Part shown: positions 9,858 through 19,107 of the stretch, in pieces
Layout of the letters: each line of letters starts with the position of its first letter
Numbering within the stretch: the first letter of the stretch is position 1
Assembly (NCBI RefSeq): GCF_023611925.1
Contig: NZ_CP091456.1
Span: 1,840,001-1,904,000 of the forward strand
Source: Avibacterium sp. 20-132
GTDB taxonomy: Bacteria > Pseudomonadota > Gammaproteobacteria > Enterobacterales > Pasteurellaceae
Reading direction: 5' to 3'
DNA: 64,000 nucleotides
The notes under the pieces: generated by a model
What the model was told of the DNA's origin: nothing
Seen by the model: only the letters and a program-made list of their open reading frames with translations
The model's database searches: none
Position numbers and translations under genes: made by a program

Positions 9858-10135
9858 TTTATTGCTCCATACCAATTTGTGTTAGTTTTTTTACTGATAA
9901 TAATAAAAAAACTAAAAATAGATTTAACAACTAAAGAAGAGGCTGCCTATAGGAAAAGCAAAATACAGACACCCTGCTTAAACCTCGGACATAAAACATT
10001 ATATAACTAAATATGTTTTTGTGGAATCTTTCATCTTAATGAATAAATACAAAGTCGAGCATTGTTTAGCTTGCATTGCATATATAAACTATGCTGAAAT
10101 AATGTTCAATCTATATAAGCATAAGGAACGCCATT
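9858..10135. promoter_or_regulatory. Divergent intergenic region between tagH and the first PAAR gene
   Basis: About 280 bases with no gene separate two divergent operons, so promoters in both directions are expected. An A/T-only inverted repeat (TTAGTTTTTTT at 9882-9892, AAAAAAACTAA at 9905-9915) lies in the tagH leader. Toward the PAAR gene, TTGTTT (10062-10067) and TATAAA (10083-10088) form a weak, short-spaced promoter candidate. An AAGGA ribosome-binding site lies just before 10136. I see no clear operator, sigma-54 site or riboswitch. Confidence 0.4.
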
Positions 10136-10819
10136 ATGCAACACTCAAATTTAATTTCTTCTCCAAAACGTTGGTCTATTACGCCGAAAGGCAAAAATCC
10201 TGCTCATATTGGTGCTTCTGTGCTACACCCCGATGGTTCGGTTGGCCAGGTTGTGGGAGGGCAATCTACAGTCACCTTTGGTGGCAAAGCGGCGGCTTGT
10301 ATTGGTGATAAGGTAGAATGCCCAGGGCATAGTGGCGTGATTATCGCCGGTGCAAAAACCGTCTCTATTGGCGGTAAGGCATTAGCCCGAGAGGGAGATA
10401 AAACCAGCTGTGGCGGGGTGATTATCAATGCCTTTCCAACCATAACCGTTTATGATACAAGCAAAATTGTTCATGGGAAGACTACAGAAGAGGGGAACGT
10501 TGAGCTAAAAATCTCGCTATACCAATCTTCACATGCCGAGCAAGCCGCTTATGCAGGAGTACCTTACCTTGCAAAAGTGGACAATGTTGAAATTGGCCGT
10601 GGTATTATTGATGACAAAGGGGATATTTATCTCGAGATAAAGAAACAAACACAAGTGATTGAAATACAGCTATCAAATGGACTTGCCTTTCTATTAAATC
10701 GAGAAGATAACCCACATAATGACAAACCGCTTGCTCACAGTACCAGCTACTTTCCCCATTCAACGGAATTTCACGATGATTATCGACATTCTTATCAGAC
10801 ATTGATTGAGGAGGATTGA
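10136..10819 (+). CDS. PAAR tip protein with variable C-terminal extension (cassette 1)
   Basis: A 227-residue protein. Residues ~10-105 are a PAAR domain (HIGASVLHPDG, ACIGDKVECPGHSG, ALAREGDKTSCGG). PAAR proteins sharpen the VgrG spike and carry effectors. After TVYD the chain continues into a beta-rich domain of about 110 residues (AAYAGVPYLAKVDNVEIGRGIIDDKGDIY), which resembles the transthyretin-like extensions of T6SS tips and probably docks the adjacent Tle5. The core is nearly identical to the two later PAAR proteins; the extension is not. The start ATG has AAGGA about 10 bases upstream. The stop is one base before tle5-1. Confidence 0.9.
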   Translation: MQHSNLISSPKRWSITPKGKNPAHIGASVLHPDGSVGQVVGGQSTVTFGGKAAACIGDKVECPGHSGVIIAGAKTVSIGGKALAREGDKTSCGGVIINAFPTITVYDTSKIVHGKTTEEGNVELKISLYQSSHAEQAAYAGVPYLAKVDNVEIGRGIIDDKGDIYLEIKKQTQVIEIQLSNGLAFLLNREDNPHNDKPLAHSTSYFPHSTEFHDDYRHSYQTLIEED

Positions 10820-10820
10820 G

Positions 10821-12854
10821 ATGACCGAATTATCACCTTGTCGCATTACGCTATCAATTGATGCACGACAGGTTAATGCCGCTGACAGTTGGTTTTTGAA
10901 AGAGCCTCAAGATGCTCAAGCCATACCTGTGGATGCTACCATTCAGCCTTTAATTAATGGACAAGAAGCATTTGAATGTTTATTTCAACGGATTAATGCA
11001 GCAAAACACTCTGTTGAGATTGCGATTTGGGGCTTTCAACCTTCAATGTTTTTTCAACGTGATGGCACATCCCCTTGCATTGGCGATTTACTCATTCAGA
11101 AAGCTTTGGATAACGTGAAAGTCAAGGTATTGGTTTGGAGTATGAAGAAATATTTTCAAACCTTTAGCGATGCAAATTTAGGCAATCTGCCTTATTTAGC
11201 ACCGATACAAAAGAAAGGGGAGCCAGAAGTTACAGAGGCACAAAAGTATTATGATTTTTACTGGTATACGGCGGTGCAAGGGAATGGTATTCAGCGACCA
11301 GCGACTATTCCTGATTATTTCCGCCAAGCCTATGATAATTTAGAGCGGTTTTGTCGAGAGAAAAAATATGCCTATTTACAATATAAAAACCGCCTTGTTC
11401 GACAAGCCTCTTCTATTAAGTATCTAGATGAAGAACTTTCACCACCGACTAAAATAGCACTTTCTTTTTTTCCAAGTCATCATCAAAAACAAGTATTAAT
11501 TGATTATGAACACCCTACGCAGGCGGTTGGGTTTGTGCTAGAGCATAATATGGTAGATAACTATTGGGATACTCACACACACCAATTTATGCGAGCAACG
11601 GCAACGCCTGACCCAGCCTATGAGTATCCGCCTTTAGACGCGCCCAACTTAGGCAAAAATGTTCAAACGCCGTTACAGGATGTTTCCGCCCTTGTCACAG
11701 GGCAAGTGTTGTGGAATCTCAATGAAAATTTTCTGCAATCGTGGAATCGCAATCAAGATAATTTTACGCTGAATTACTATAACAACGCACGGTCTGAACA
11801 AAGCCAACAGGTTGATGAAGCGACATTGGCCACATTTACGCGAGAGAAGACACTTGTAGCGAAAGATTTCCCCTGCCGTAGTGAATTAGGGACAAAAGTA
11901 AAAGCACAAATTTTACGCACTTACGACACGCCCAAAGTGGAAGATATTAAGCAAATGTATTTGCAGAATATCAAAAAGGCGACCAGTTACATTTACACAG
12001 AAAATCAATATTTTCGTTTTCCGCCGTTGGTCGATAGTTTTATAGAAATGTGGCGAAAGCAGAAACAAGATGGGCGAACGCCTCAACATCCTATTCATTG
12101 GTTTGTGGTGACTAATTCAACAAAAGCAGGCTTAGGGAGTGGCATGGAAAGCACCCAGCGAATGTTCCAACATTTAGGACGCGGTGAGCAACTGCCTAAA
12201 ATGATGAAAGTGTTTGGTGAGGTGAGTGAAAAAGACATCAAGCAAGCTTATCAAAAAGAGCTGGCACGCCAGCGATGCTTGGATACTACCAAACAGTGCC
12301 TATTGGGGAAGAATTATACCAATTCGCAGCAGTATAAAGCGGATGAAATCCGTTTTTTCCGCCTGCATCAGCAACAACAAGCGCAACAAGCACAGGATGA
12401 TGCAATGACTGCTGAGCAAGCTTATGAACAATTCGCTGCAGAAATTGGGATTAAAACCCATATTTGCACCCTAGTGGCGATGAATTCCAATCCTAAACAA
12501 TGGCAGGAGGTTTATGTTCACTCAAAAGTCACCTTGATTAATGATGTCTTTTTATGCATTAGTTCCGCGAACCTGAATACCCGCAGTATGCAGGTGGATA
12601 CGGAATTAGGCATTATCACCGAATGTCGTGCGGTGGCAACCCACTTACGCACGGCATTATGGGCAATGCACACGGGGGGCGAGCCTGAGGCAAATCCAGC
12701 GGATTTAGTGCATTATCGTGATGCGGCGAAAGTGTATGAAAAATGGGACTATATGTTGAATAAAAATCAAAAGTTAGAAAAGGAACAACAACCACCCAAA
12801 TTCCCTTTACGCCGCTTTTTAAACACACAATTTAGTTTATGGAGTTTGGATTAA
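10821..12854 (+). CDS. Tle5-type phospholipase D effector, cassette 1
   Basis: A 677-residue phospholipase D-superfamily protein. Tle5 effectors (PldA/PldB) attack phospholipids of target cells. The first HKD motif is H221-x-K223-x4-D228, followed by GFVLEHN. The second is H567-x-K569-x4-N574 with SSANLNTRS: the acidic residue is Asn here, while both later paralogues have Asp. The ATG at 10821 has GAGGAGGA just upstream and follows the PAAR stop directly, so I prefer it to the TTG at 10806. It ends in TAATG, overlapping the immunity start. The linker before motif 2 is Gln- and Ala-rich and variable among paralogues. Possibly reduced activity; family assignment is firm. Confidence 0.9.
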   Translation: MTELSPCRITLSIDARQVNAADSWFLKEPQDAQAIPVDATIQPLINGQEAFECLFQRINAAKHSVEIAIWGFQPSMFFQRDGTSPCIGDLLIQKALDNVKVKVLVWSMKKYFQTFSDANLGNLPYLAPIQKKGEPEVTEAQKYYDFYWYTAVQGNGIQRPATIPDYFRQAYDNLERFCREKKYAYLQYKNRLVRQASSIKYLDEELSPPTKIALSFFPSHHQKQVLIDYEHPTQAVGFVLEHNMVDNYWDTHTHQFMRATATPDPAYEYPPLDAPNLGKNVQTPLQDVSALVTGQVLWNLNENFLQSWNRNQDNFTLNYYNNARSEQSQQVDEATLATFTREKTLVAKDFPCRSELGTKVKAQILRTYDTPKVEDIKQMYLQNIKKATSYIYTENQYFRFPPLVDSFIEMWRKQKQDGRTPQHPIHWFVVTNSTKAGLGSGMESTQRMFQHLGRGEQLPKMMKVFGEVSEKDIKQAYQKELARQRCLDTTKQCLLGKNYTNSQQYKADEIRFFRLHQQQQAQQAQDDAMTAEQAYEQFAAEIGIKTHICTLVAMNSNPKQWQEVYVHSKVTLINDVFLCISSANLNTRSMQVDTELGIITECRAVATHLRTALWAMHTGGEPEANPADLVHYRDAAKVYEKWDYMLNKNQKLEKEQQPPKFPLRRFLNTQFSLWSLD

Positions 12855-13894
12855 TGAAACGCAATATTACACGTGGGCTTATCCCGATTATTTGTTTTTT
12901 ACTCAGTGCCTGTGCTAAAGGAGGAAGTATGTTTTCACAAGCTGAACTACAACAACGTCTTGATGTGGACTGCATTCATGAGGTTTTACCGCCCATTCCA
13001 TCTGACACCGAAACCCTGTACCAATACGCACGTTATCATGATTTACACCGCTTATGGAAAGGAAAAATCGGTGGTTGGAATGATTTAGCAAAATACTACC
13101 GCATTGCTGCTGCAAACGGGAACTACAAAGCCAATAAACGTTTGCAATACTTGCTCTATTCCAACCGAATTATCGCAGAAAATAATAAAAAAGAGGTCAT
13201 TACCCTCAATGAACAGTTAGAAAAACTGGCACCAGCTTCCGCCTATTATGGCTACTTTGTTTATTTAAGCAAAGGCTATGGTGTGAAAGTATTCTCATCT
13301 GGAGAGTATAGCTATTTACGCAAAGCGGTAGATTTAGGCAACAAAGAGGCACAATATGCGATGGCTGAAATTTTAGGTCAAATCAAAGATGATAAAAGCT
13401 TTCAGTTGCGCAGCCAGCTCTGGAGAAAACTTTATCAATGTGCATCAGATCAAGGAATGGGCAAGGCTTCCTTAGAGCTTGGAGGAAGTCGTCAGATTGA
13501 TGGACTTTATGACAAAGCACTTAATGCTTATCAGCAGGGAGTGAGGAATGGTAATGCCCTATCAGCCTTAACATTATATTATGGGTTTAGGGATGGAGCG
13601 ACTAACAAGGACAAATATGATTATTTACCCATCTCTCACGATCCAGAACGAGCAAAACGCTATGAAATGATTAAAACTTACCTTTATGATTATAGTTATT
13701 TACAACCCACAGTCCCCGACCTTGATGAAATCGTTCCCTTACCGCCAGCCAAGCTTCCGCCTTGGGACGGTAAAATCACTTTTCAACGTTGGTTTGAAGG
13801 CCCTTCACCGCAAAAACCAAGTGATGAGTTAATGCAAAAACTGGCTGAAAAAGTAGGGCTAGATTGGCAAACTGGATTGCCGTTGAAAAAATAA
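12854..13894 (+). CDS. Sel1-repeat lipoprotein, probable Tle5 immunity (Tli5-like), cassette 1
   Basis: A 346-residue lipoprotein with lipobox FLLSAC (Cys20) and tetratricopeptide-like Sel1 repeats (AANGNYKANKRLQYLL, YLRKAVDLGNKEAQYAMAEILG, ASDQGMGKASLELGG, NAYQQGVRNGNALSALTLYYGF). Sel1-repeat proteins are the known immunity partners of Tle5 in Pseudomonas. It starts at the ATG of a TAATG overlap with tle5-1. An internal AAAGGAGG (12917-12924) precedes an in-frame ATG at 12929 just after the lipobox, so a cytosolic form could be made. The last ~60 residues (from VPDLDEIVPLPPAKLPPWDG) match those of all other copies. Confidence 0.83.
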   Translation: MKRNITRGLIPIICFLLSACAKGGSMFSQAELQQRLDVDCIHEVLPPIPSDTETLYQYARYHDLHRLWKGKIGGWNDLAKYYRIAAANGNYKANKRLQYLLYSNRIIAENNKKEVITLNEQLEKLAPASAYYGYFVYLSKGYGVKVFSSGEYSYLRKAVDLGNKEAQYAMAEILGQIKDDKSFQLRSQLWRKLYQCASDQGMGKASLELGGSRQIDGLYDKALNAYQQGVRNGNALSALTLYYGFRDGATNKDKYDYLPISHDPERAKRYEMIKTYLYDYSYLQPTVPDLDEIVPLPPAKLPPWDGKITFQRWFEGPSPQKPSDELMQKLAEKVGLDWQTGLPLKK

Positions 13895-13948
13895 GGGAAA
13901 AGGCAATGCCCGTTGAATGTATTGATGTTAGTGACAAGGAATCTCATT

Positions 13949-14521
13949 ATGCAAGACTCAAAATCAACTTTTTCCCCACAACGTTGGTCTATTACGCCGA
14001 AAGGCAAAAATCCTGCTCATATTGGTGCTTCTGTGCTACACCCCGATGGTTCGGTTGGCCAGGTTGTGGGAGGGCAATCTACAGTCACCTTTGGTGGCAA
14101 AGCGGCGGCTTGTATTGGTGATAAGGTAGAATGCCCAGGGCATAGTGGCGTGATTATCGCCGGTGCAAAAACCGTCTCTATTGGCGGTAAGGCATTAGCC
14201 CGAGAGGGAGATAAAACCAGCTGTGGCGGGGTGATTGTCAATGCCTTTCCAACGATTACCGTTTATGACAGCACAAAAACCGTGCATGGCAAAAGTGCAG
14301 AGGGAAAACAGGAACTTAAATTATCTCTCTTTCAATCAGCCTTTTCTGAGCAAAAGAAATATGTAGGAATGCCGTATAAGCTTTACATTGATGGGAGTGA
14401 AGTTGGTGAGGGCGTTTCTAATGAAGAAGGGGATTTTTACCTTGAAGTTCCAGAAAACATCAACGAATTTGAGCTTGTGCTTAAAAATGGCGATCGCTAT
14501 ATCATCGCGACGGAAAGCTAA
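13949..14521 (+). CDS. PAAR tip protein with variable C-terminal extension (cassette 2)
   Basis: A 190-residue protein. Start at ATG 13949 chosen for its AAGGA at 13936-13940; an upstream ATG in the same frame (13913) has no such site. The PAAR core (about 10-105) is almost base-for-base the same as in cassette 1. The extension (EQKKYVGMPYKLYIDGSEVGEGVSNEEGDFYLEV) is the same kind of beta-rich domain but diverged and shorter. It sits directly behind the conserved tail of the cassette 1 immunity gene, so conserved DNA flanks the variable toxin part on both sides. Confidence 0.9.
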   Translation: MQDSKSTFSPQRWSITPKGKNPAHIGASVLHPDGSVGQVVGGQSTVTFGGKAAACIGDKVECPGHSGVIIAGAKTVSIGGKALAREGDKTSCGGVIVNAFPTITVYDSTKTVHGKSAEGKQELKLSLFQSAFSEQKKYVGMPYKLYIDGSEVGEGVSNEEGDFYLEVPENINEFELVLKNGDRYIIATES

Positions 14522-14549
14522 TCTTCTGTAACATTAAGGAGGAAACGTG

Positions 14550-16505
14550 ATGGACGAGGAAAAACAACCGATTCGCATACAACTTGCGAAACATCAAAAT
14601 GAAGTGATTTTAACAGAGCGTTGGTTTTTAGATAATGCGGAGACTTACCAAAATGGGGATAAAAGTCGACCGGTGGATGCGACATTTAAAGCCTTAGTGA
14701 ATGGTGAAACGGCATTTGCTGAAGTGTATGAAGCAATTAACAATGCCAAGCGTTCTGTTGATATAGCAATTTGGGGCTTTCAGCCCTCTATGTGTTTTAA
14801 GCGAGGTAGCGATGACAAAACTTACCGCATTGGGGATTTGCTCATAATCAAAGCGTATGAAAATGTTCAAATTCGTTTACTGGTTTGGAGTATGTGGTTT
14901 CATGCACAAACTTTTTTGGCTGAGAATGCCAATTTAGGAGGAAAACCGGGTGCGTTCCATAAGCGTGTAGCTGATGTGGGGAAAGAGCAAGAAGAATATG
15001 ATAGATATTGGTATATGGCTATTGAAGGGCGCTTGCATACTGATCTTGATAATATTAGCCAAAATTATTCACATTTAGTTACTTTTTCCCGCACAGTGGC
15101 AAGAAAGAAAATCCAATATAAAAATCGCCGTATCGCTTTATTTAATGACACCTTTGATAACCGTAAGTATTTTGATAAAAATTTGCCTTGGCAAGCCGAA
15201 AGCCTGCTTTTCACCGCTTCTTCTCATCATCAAAAAGCCGTGTTAATTGATTATGAATTACCAGAATGCGCAGTCGGCTTTGTGATGGAACATAATATGA
15301 TTGATAACTATTGGGATACGAACGAACATCATTATGGCGATATCAAACTTCCTCACCTAGGAAAAAATGTCAATACACCGTTACAAGATGTGTCGAGTGT
15401 TGTGACGGGTGAAGTGTTATGGGATATCAACTATAACTTCTGCCAATCTTGGGATCGTAATGGATTATTTGAAAATCGAGGGAATTATGAGGCGACAGAG
15501 AATCTCACCCAACAACGACAACATCTAACCCGTGAAATGTTTATCCCTAATGAAAAATTTGGCCATCAGGTTAAAGCCCAAATTTTACGCACTTATGATG
15601 AACCACGAGTCACCGATATTCAAAAAATTTATCTGCAAAATATCAAAAAAACGGTGAGTTATATTTACACGGAAAATCAATATTTTCGTTATCCTCCATT
15701 AGTTGAAACATTCCTTGCCCATTGGGAAAAAATGCGCCAAGCAGGGCGAACCAGCCCAATTTATTGGTTTGCGGTAACCAACTCTTCAGATGATGGGCTT
15801 GGTAAAGGCACTTACACCACCAATCAAATGTTGAAATTATTAGGTAGACAAGATGTGATGCCTAATGTGGTGAGGCAGTTAAAGATTGAAGAAATTCAAG
15901 CAGAAATGGATTATTATCACTTCAAATTAGCACAGCCCTCTTTGCTTTCTGATCCGAAGTCAACAATGGAAACCATTGACGAACTAAAAAAACAAAAAGC
16001 TGACTTAGAAAAAGAGATAAAAGGCAGTCAAAAGAATGCTGAAAAAGGTATTGAGCAAGAAGATGCAGAGTTGCTCAAAAAACTTCAGGCAAAAATTGAC
16101 CAAACACCGGGTATCAAAAGTCACATTTGCACCTTAGCCTCAGCCAATAGTTGGAATGAAGTCTATGTGCATTCCAAAGTTACCATTATGGATGATGTTT
16201 TTACGATAATCAGCTCAGCTAATTTAAATACTCGCAGTATGGAGAAAGATACCGAGTTAGGTATAGTAATTGAAAATGGGCAAGTTGCTCGCGAGTTACG
16301 GCAAACCTTATGGGGTTTGCATGCAAAGAATGATAGTGATGCCAATCCCCCTGATTTACATGATCACCGTGATGCTAAAAAGGTATTTGATAGATGGGGA
16401 AAATTAATTAAAAAAAATCAAGAGGCAAGAGAAAAAGGTGAGATGCCTAAACGTCCTTTACGCCAATTTTTTCGAGCAGATCCGAAAGTATCGAGGTTAG
16501 ACTAA
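14550..16505 (+). CDS. Tle5-type phospholipase D effector, cassette 2
   Basis: A 651-residue paralogue with two intact HKD motifs: H227-x-K229-x4-D234 and H541-x-K543-x4-D548, the second followed by SSANLNTRS. A Lys/Glu-rich insert of coiled-coil character lies before motif 2 (about 465-525). The ATG at 14550 has AAGGAGG at 14536-14542; the GTG at 14547 is less likely. It ends ...RADPKVSRLD and overlaps the first of five immunity genes by TAATG. Pieces of this 3' end recur in the downstream spacers, so it served as a duplication junction. Confidence 0.92.
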   Translation: MDEEKQPIRIQLAKHQNEVILTERWFLDNAETYQNGDKSRPVDATFKALVNGETAFAEVYEAINNAKRSVDIAIWGFQPSMCFKRGSDDKTYRIGDLLIIKAYENVQIRLLVWSMWFHAQTFLAENANLGGKPGAFHKRVADVGKEQEEYDRYWYMAIEGRLHTDLDNISQNYSHLVTFSRTVARKKIQYKNRRIALFNDTFDNRKYFDKNLPWQAESLLFTASSHHQKAVLIDYELPECAVGFVMEHNMIDNYWDTNEHHYGDIKLPHLGKNVNTPLQDVSSVVTGEVLWDINYNFCQSWDRNGLFENRGNYEATENLTQQRQHLTREMFIPNEKFGHQVKAQILRTYDEPRVTDIQKIYLQNIKKTVSYIYTENQYFRYPPLVETFLAHWEKMRQAGRTSPIYWFAVTNSSDDGLGKGTYTTNQMLKLLGRQDVMPNVVRQLKIEEIQAEMDYYHFKLAQPSLLSDPKSTMETIDELKKQKADLEKEIKGSQKNAEKGIEQEDAELLKKLQAKIDQTPGIKSHICTLASANSWNEVYVHSKVTIMDDVFTIISSANLNTRSMEKDTELGIVIENGQVARELRQTLWGLHAKNDSDANPPDLHDHRDAKKVFDRWGKLIKKNQEAREKGEMPKRPLRQFFRADPKVSRLD

Positions 16506-17656
16506 TGAAGCACACGTGTTTAAAAATATTTTGGTTTATTGCCATTGCCGTTCCTGTAAGTTTTGTCTTATTGATTAAGTATTTAGAATGTAATCCTATT
16601 TTTATGGGCGGGGGGCCGAGTTATCGGCCGGAGCGTTGTACCGCCAAAGAAAGAGCTGAAAGTGAAAAATTGAAAAAGGAGTATAAAATGGATGTTATGC
16701 AACAACTTGCTGCCTTAGAATTTAGCTGTGTTCATGAAGAGAGACCACCTATCCCCGAAGAAGCCCAACTGCTTTACAACTATGCCCTTTATCAAGACTT
16801 ACACAAAATGTGGACAGGGAAAGCCGGCGATTGGAATGAGCTCTTGCCTTATTACCGAATTGCTGCTGCCAATGGGGATTATAAAGCCAATGTAAGGTTG
16901 CAATATTTATTAGAAACCAACCGAGCCTTAACCTCAAAGAGCTATGATGAGGTACATAGTTTGAATAAGTTATTAGCGAAATCACTTCCGGCGACGGCAT
17001 ATTATAAGCTTTATGGACATCTAGATATTGGCTTTGGTGTCACCACCAAAGAAAAAGACGGTAAATATGCCTATTTAAGAAAAGCAGCAGATTTGGGTAG
17101 TAAAGAGGCGCAGTATGTAGTATCTAAATACATAGGTGCAGTTGATGATCCTGAAACGCTTAAATATAGACTAAAAATAATTGAACAGCTCAGGCAATGT
17201 GCTTCAGAACAAGGCTTAGCGGAGGCTTCGGAGTTTTTGGGTATTAGATATCAGGATGAAGGACAATATAATCAAGCACTTCAAGCCTATCATCAAGGGG
17301 TAAAAAATGGATCTTCTATGTCAGCTCTTACCTTATCCTATGGTTTTGATGGGAAACGCAAAGATGATGGAACAGATAATGATTTTTTAAATCTCCCTAA
17401 AGATCTTGAACGTTCAATCAGGTATAAAATGATATGGGATTATTTATCTGATTATTATTATCTCCAGCCTAAAGCCCCCGATCTTGATGAAATCGTTCCC
17501 TTACCGCCAGCCAAGCTCCCACCTTGGGACGGTAAAATCGCATTCCAACGTTGGTTTGAAGGTCCTTCACCACAAAAACCAAGCGATGAGCTAATGCAAA
17601 AACTCGCTGAAAAAGCCGGGCTAGATTGGCAAACTGGATTGCCGTTGAAAAAATAA
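16505..17656 (+). CDS. Sel1-repeat membrane-anchored immunity protein, cassette 2, copy a
   Basis: 383 residues. Unlike cassette 1 it has an N-terminal membrane anchor (about residues 8-25, IFWFIAIAVPVSFVLLIKYL) and no lipobox, followed by a Cys-containing motif ECNPIFMGGGPSYRPERC. Sel1-type repeats fill residues ~110-300, and the constant C-terminal module ends the protein. Translational overlap with tle5-2 makes this the directly coupled immunity gene. AAGGAG at 16676-16681 precedes an in-frame ATG at 16688 that would give a form without the membrane anchor. The middle region differs from the other copies in patches. Confidence 0.82.
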   Translation: MKHTCLKIFWFIAIAVPVSFVLLIKYLECNPIFMGGGPSYRPERCTAKERAESEKLKKEYKMDVMQQLAALEFSCVHEERPPIPEEAQLLYNYALYQDLHKMWTGKAGDWNELLPYYRIAAANGDYKANVRLQYLLETNRALTSKSYDEVHSLNKLLAKSLPATAYYKLYGHLDIGFGVTTKEKDGKYAYLRKAADLGSKEAQYVVSKYIGAVDDPETLKYRLKIIEQLRQCASEQGLAEASEFLGIRYQDEGQYNQALQAYHQGVKNGSSMSALTLSYGFDGKRKDDGTDNDFLNLPKDLERSIRYKMIWDYLSDYYYLQPKAPDLDEIVPLPPAKLPPWDGKIAFQRWFEGPSPQKPSDELMQKLAEKAGLDWQTGLPLKK

Positions 17657-17820
17657 GGGGGAAACTACCGCACTTTTAACTTAGGGCAGAAATAAAAGTG
17701 CGGTGGAAATTAAGGAGATTTTATGCCAACAGTAAAATTTACTTCTCTCATCAATCTGTGTTTTTTCATCTCCCTACGCCAATTTTTTCGAGCAGATCCG
17801 AAAGTATCGAGGTTAGATTA
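17657..17820 (+). repeat. Spacer 1: paired uptake signals, truncated immunity start and tle5 3' scar
   Basis: ACCGCACTTTT (17667-17677) and AAAAGTGCGGT (17694-17704) form an inverted uptake-signal pair; no T-run follows on the plus strand, so a classical terminator is doubtful. Next come a ribosome-binding site and ATG (17723) opening MPTVKFT..., as in the start of the immunity gene at 26785. This breaks into about 50 bases matching the 3' end of tle5-2 (coding LRQFFRADPKVSRLD), leading straight into the next immunity ATG. This is a fossil of two recombination events. Confidence 0.8.
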
Positions 17821-18984
17821 ATGAAGCACGCTTGTTTAAAAATATTTTGGTTTATTGCCATTGTCGTTCCTGTAAGTTTTGTCTTATTAATTAAGTATTT
17901 AGAATGTAACCCTATTTTTATGGGCGGGGGGCCGAGTTATCGGCCGGAGCGTTGTACCGCCAAAGAAAGAGCTGAAAGTGAAAAATTGAAAAAGGAGTAT
18001 AAAATGGATGTTATGCAACAACTTGCTGCCTTAGAGTTTACTTGTGTTCACGAAGAGAAACCACCTATCCCCGAAGAAGCCCAACAGCTTTACAACTATG
18101 CCCTTTATCAAGACTTACACAAAATGTGGACAGGGAAAGCAGGGGATTGGAATGAACTCTTGCCATATTACCGAATTGCCGCAGCCAATGGGGATTATAA
18201 AGCCAATGTAAGGTTGCAATATTTATTAGAAACCAACCGAGTTTTAACCTCAAATAGCTATGATGAGGTACATAGTCTCAATAAACTGTTAGCCAGCCAA
18301 TTGCCAGCCACCGCTTACTATAAACTTTACGGACACTTAGATATTGGTTTTCGTGTCACCACTAAAGAAAAAGATGGTAAATATGCTTATTTAAGAAAAG
18401 CAGCGGATTTAGGTAGTCGAGAAGCGCAATATGTGGTAGCAGAAATGCTTGAAAATATTGAAGATGAGAATGAATCTAAAGAGGTATTCCAATACAGGTT
18501 AAAACTGGCAGAACAATTATTGCAATGTGCTTCGGAACAAGGGGTCGCGGAGGCTTCAGTTTCTTTGGGAATTGGTTATAAAAACCAAGGGCAATATGAA
18601 CAAGCAGTTCAAGCCTTTCATCAAGGCGTAAAAAATGGCTCTTATATGTCAGCATCGTATTTGTCTGATGGATTTGATGGTAAGCGAAAAAATGATGGTG
18701 AAGATATTGATTTTCTAAATCTGCCTGAAGATATAGAGCGTTCAGTAAGATATAAAATGATATGGGATTATTTATTTGATCATGACTATCTCCAACCTAA
18801 AGTCCCCGATCTTGATGAAATCGTTCCCTTACCCCCAGCCAAACTTCCACCTTGGGACGGTAAAATCGCATTCCAACGTTGGTTTGAAGGCCCTTCACCG
18901 CAAAAACCAAGCGATGAGTTAATGCAAAAACTGGCTGAAAAAGCAGGGCTAGATTGGCAGACTGGATTGCCGTTGAAAAAATAA
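17821..18984 (+). CDS. Sel1-repeat membrane-anchored immunity protein, cassette 2, copy b
   Basis: 387 residues from ATG 17821. The open frame extends 41 codons further upstream (to 17698), but those codons come from the tle5 scar, and all sister genes start at MKH. Same plan as copy a: N-terminal anchor, Cys motif, Sel1 repeats, constant tail. The segment EMLENIEDENESKEVFQYRLKLAEQLLQC carries a few extra residues relative to siblings. The internal AAGGAG/ATG (ATG at 18004) is present. It has no tle5 gene directly in front of it, so it depends on read-through or a spacer promoter. Confidence 0.8.
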   Translation: MKHACLKIFWFIAIVVPVSFVLLIKYLECNPIFMGGGPSYRPERCTAKERAESEKLKKEYKMDVMQQLAALEFTCVHEEKPPIPEEAQQLYNYALYQDLHKMWTGKAGDWNELLPYYRIAAANGDYKANVRLQYLLETNRVLTSNSYDEVHSLNKLLASQLPATAYYKLYGHLDIGFRVTTKEKDGKYAYLRKAADLGSREAQYVVAEMLENIEDENESKEVFQYRLKLAEQLLQCASEQGVAEASVSLGIGYKNQGQYEQAVQAFHQGVKNGSYMSASYLSDGFDGKRKNDGEDIDFLNLPEDIERSVRYKMIWDYLFDHDYLQPKVPDLDEIVPLPPAKLPPWDGKIAFQRWFEGPSPQKPSDELMQKLAEKAGLDWQTGLPLKK

Positions 18985-19107
18985 GGGAAAAATTACCGCA
19001 CTTTTCATTGAGAGCAGAAAAAGTGCGGTGGAAAATTAAGGCGGATTTATGGTTTTTGTTTAAGCATCACTGTTCTATTTTTATCCTAATGTAGCGAGGT
19101 TAGACTA
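18985..19107 (+). repeat. Spacer 2: paired uptake signals and conserved mini-ORF leader
   Basis: An inverted uptake-signal pair (18995-19005 and 19018-19029) is followed by TAAGGCGGATTT and ATGGTTTTTGTTTAA, a start codon with only four sense codons, then a conserved block ending GCGAGGTTAGACTAATG. The last bases copy the tle5-2 stop region. The same spacer type recurs at 21608, 27832, 29011 and 30189. Confidence 0.75.

Noticed and set aside
10021..10308. Open frame of 95 codons overlapping the first PAAR gene (similar ones at 13864 and 22852)
   Set aside because: Out of frame with the PAAR domain; repeats only because the PAAR core repeats.
10806..10821. Upstream TTG start for tle5-1, GTG 14547 for tle5-2, and start 17698 for immunity copy b
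   Set aside because: The first two place the ribosome-binding site inside or too near the coding start; the third would translate a tle5 scar and spacer. ATG starts with good sites exist at 10821, 14550 and 17821.
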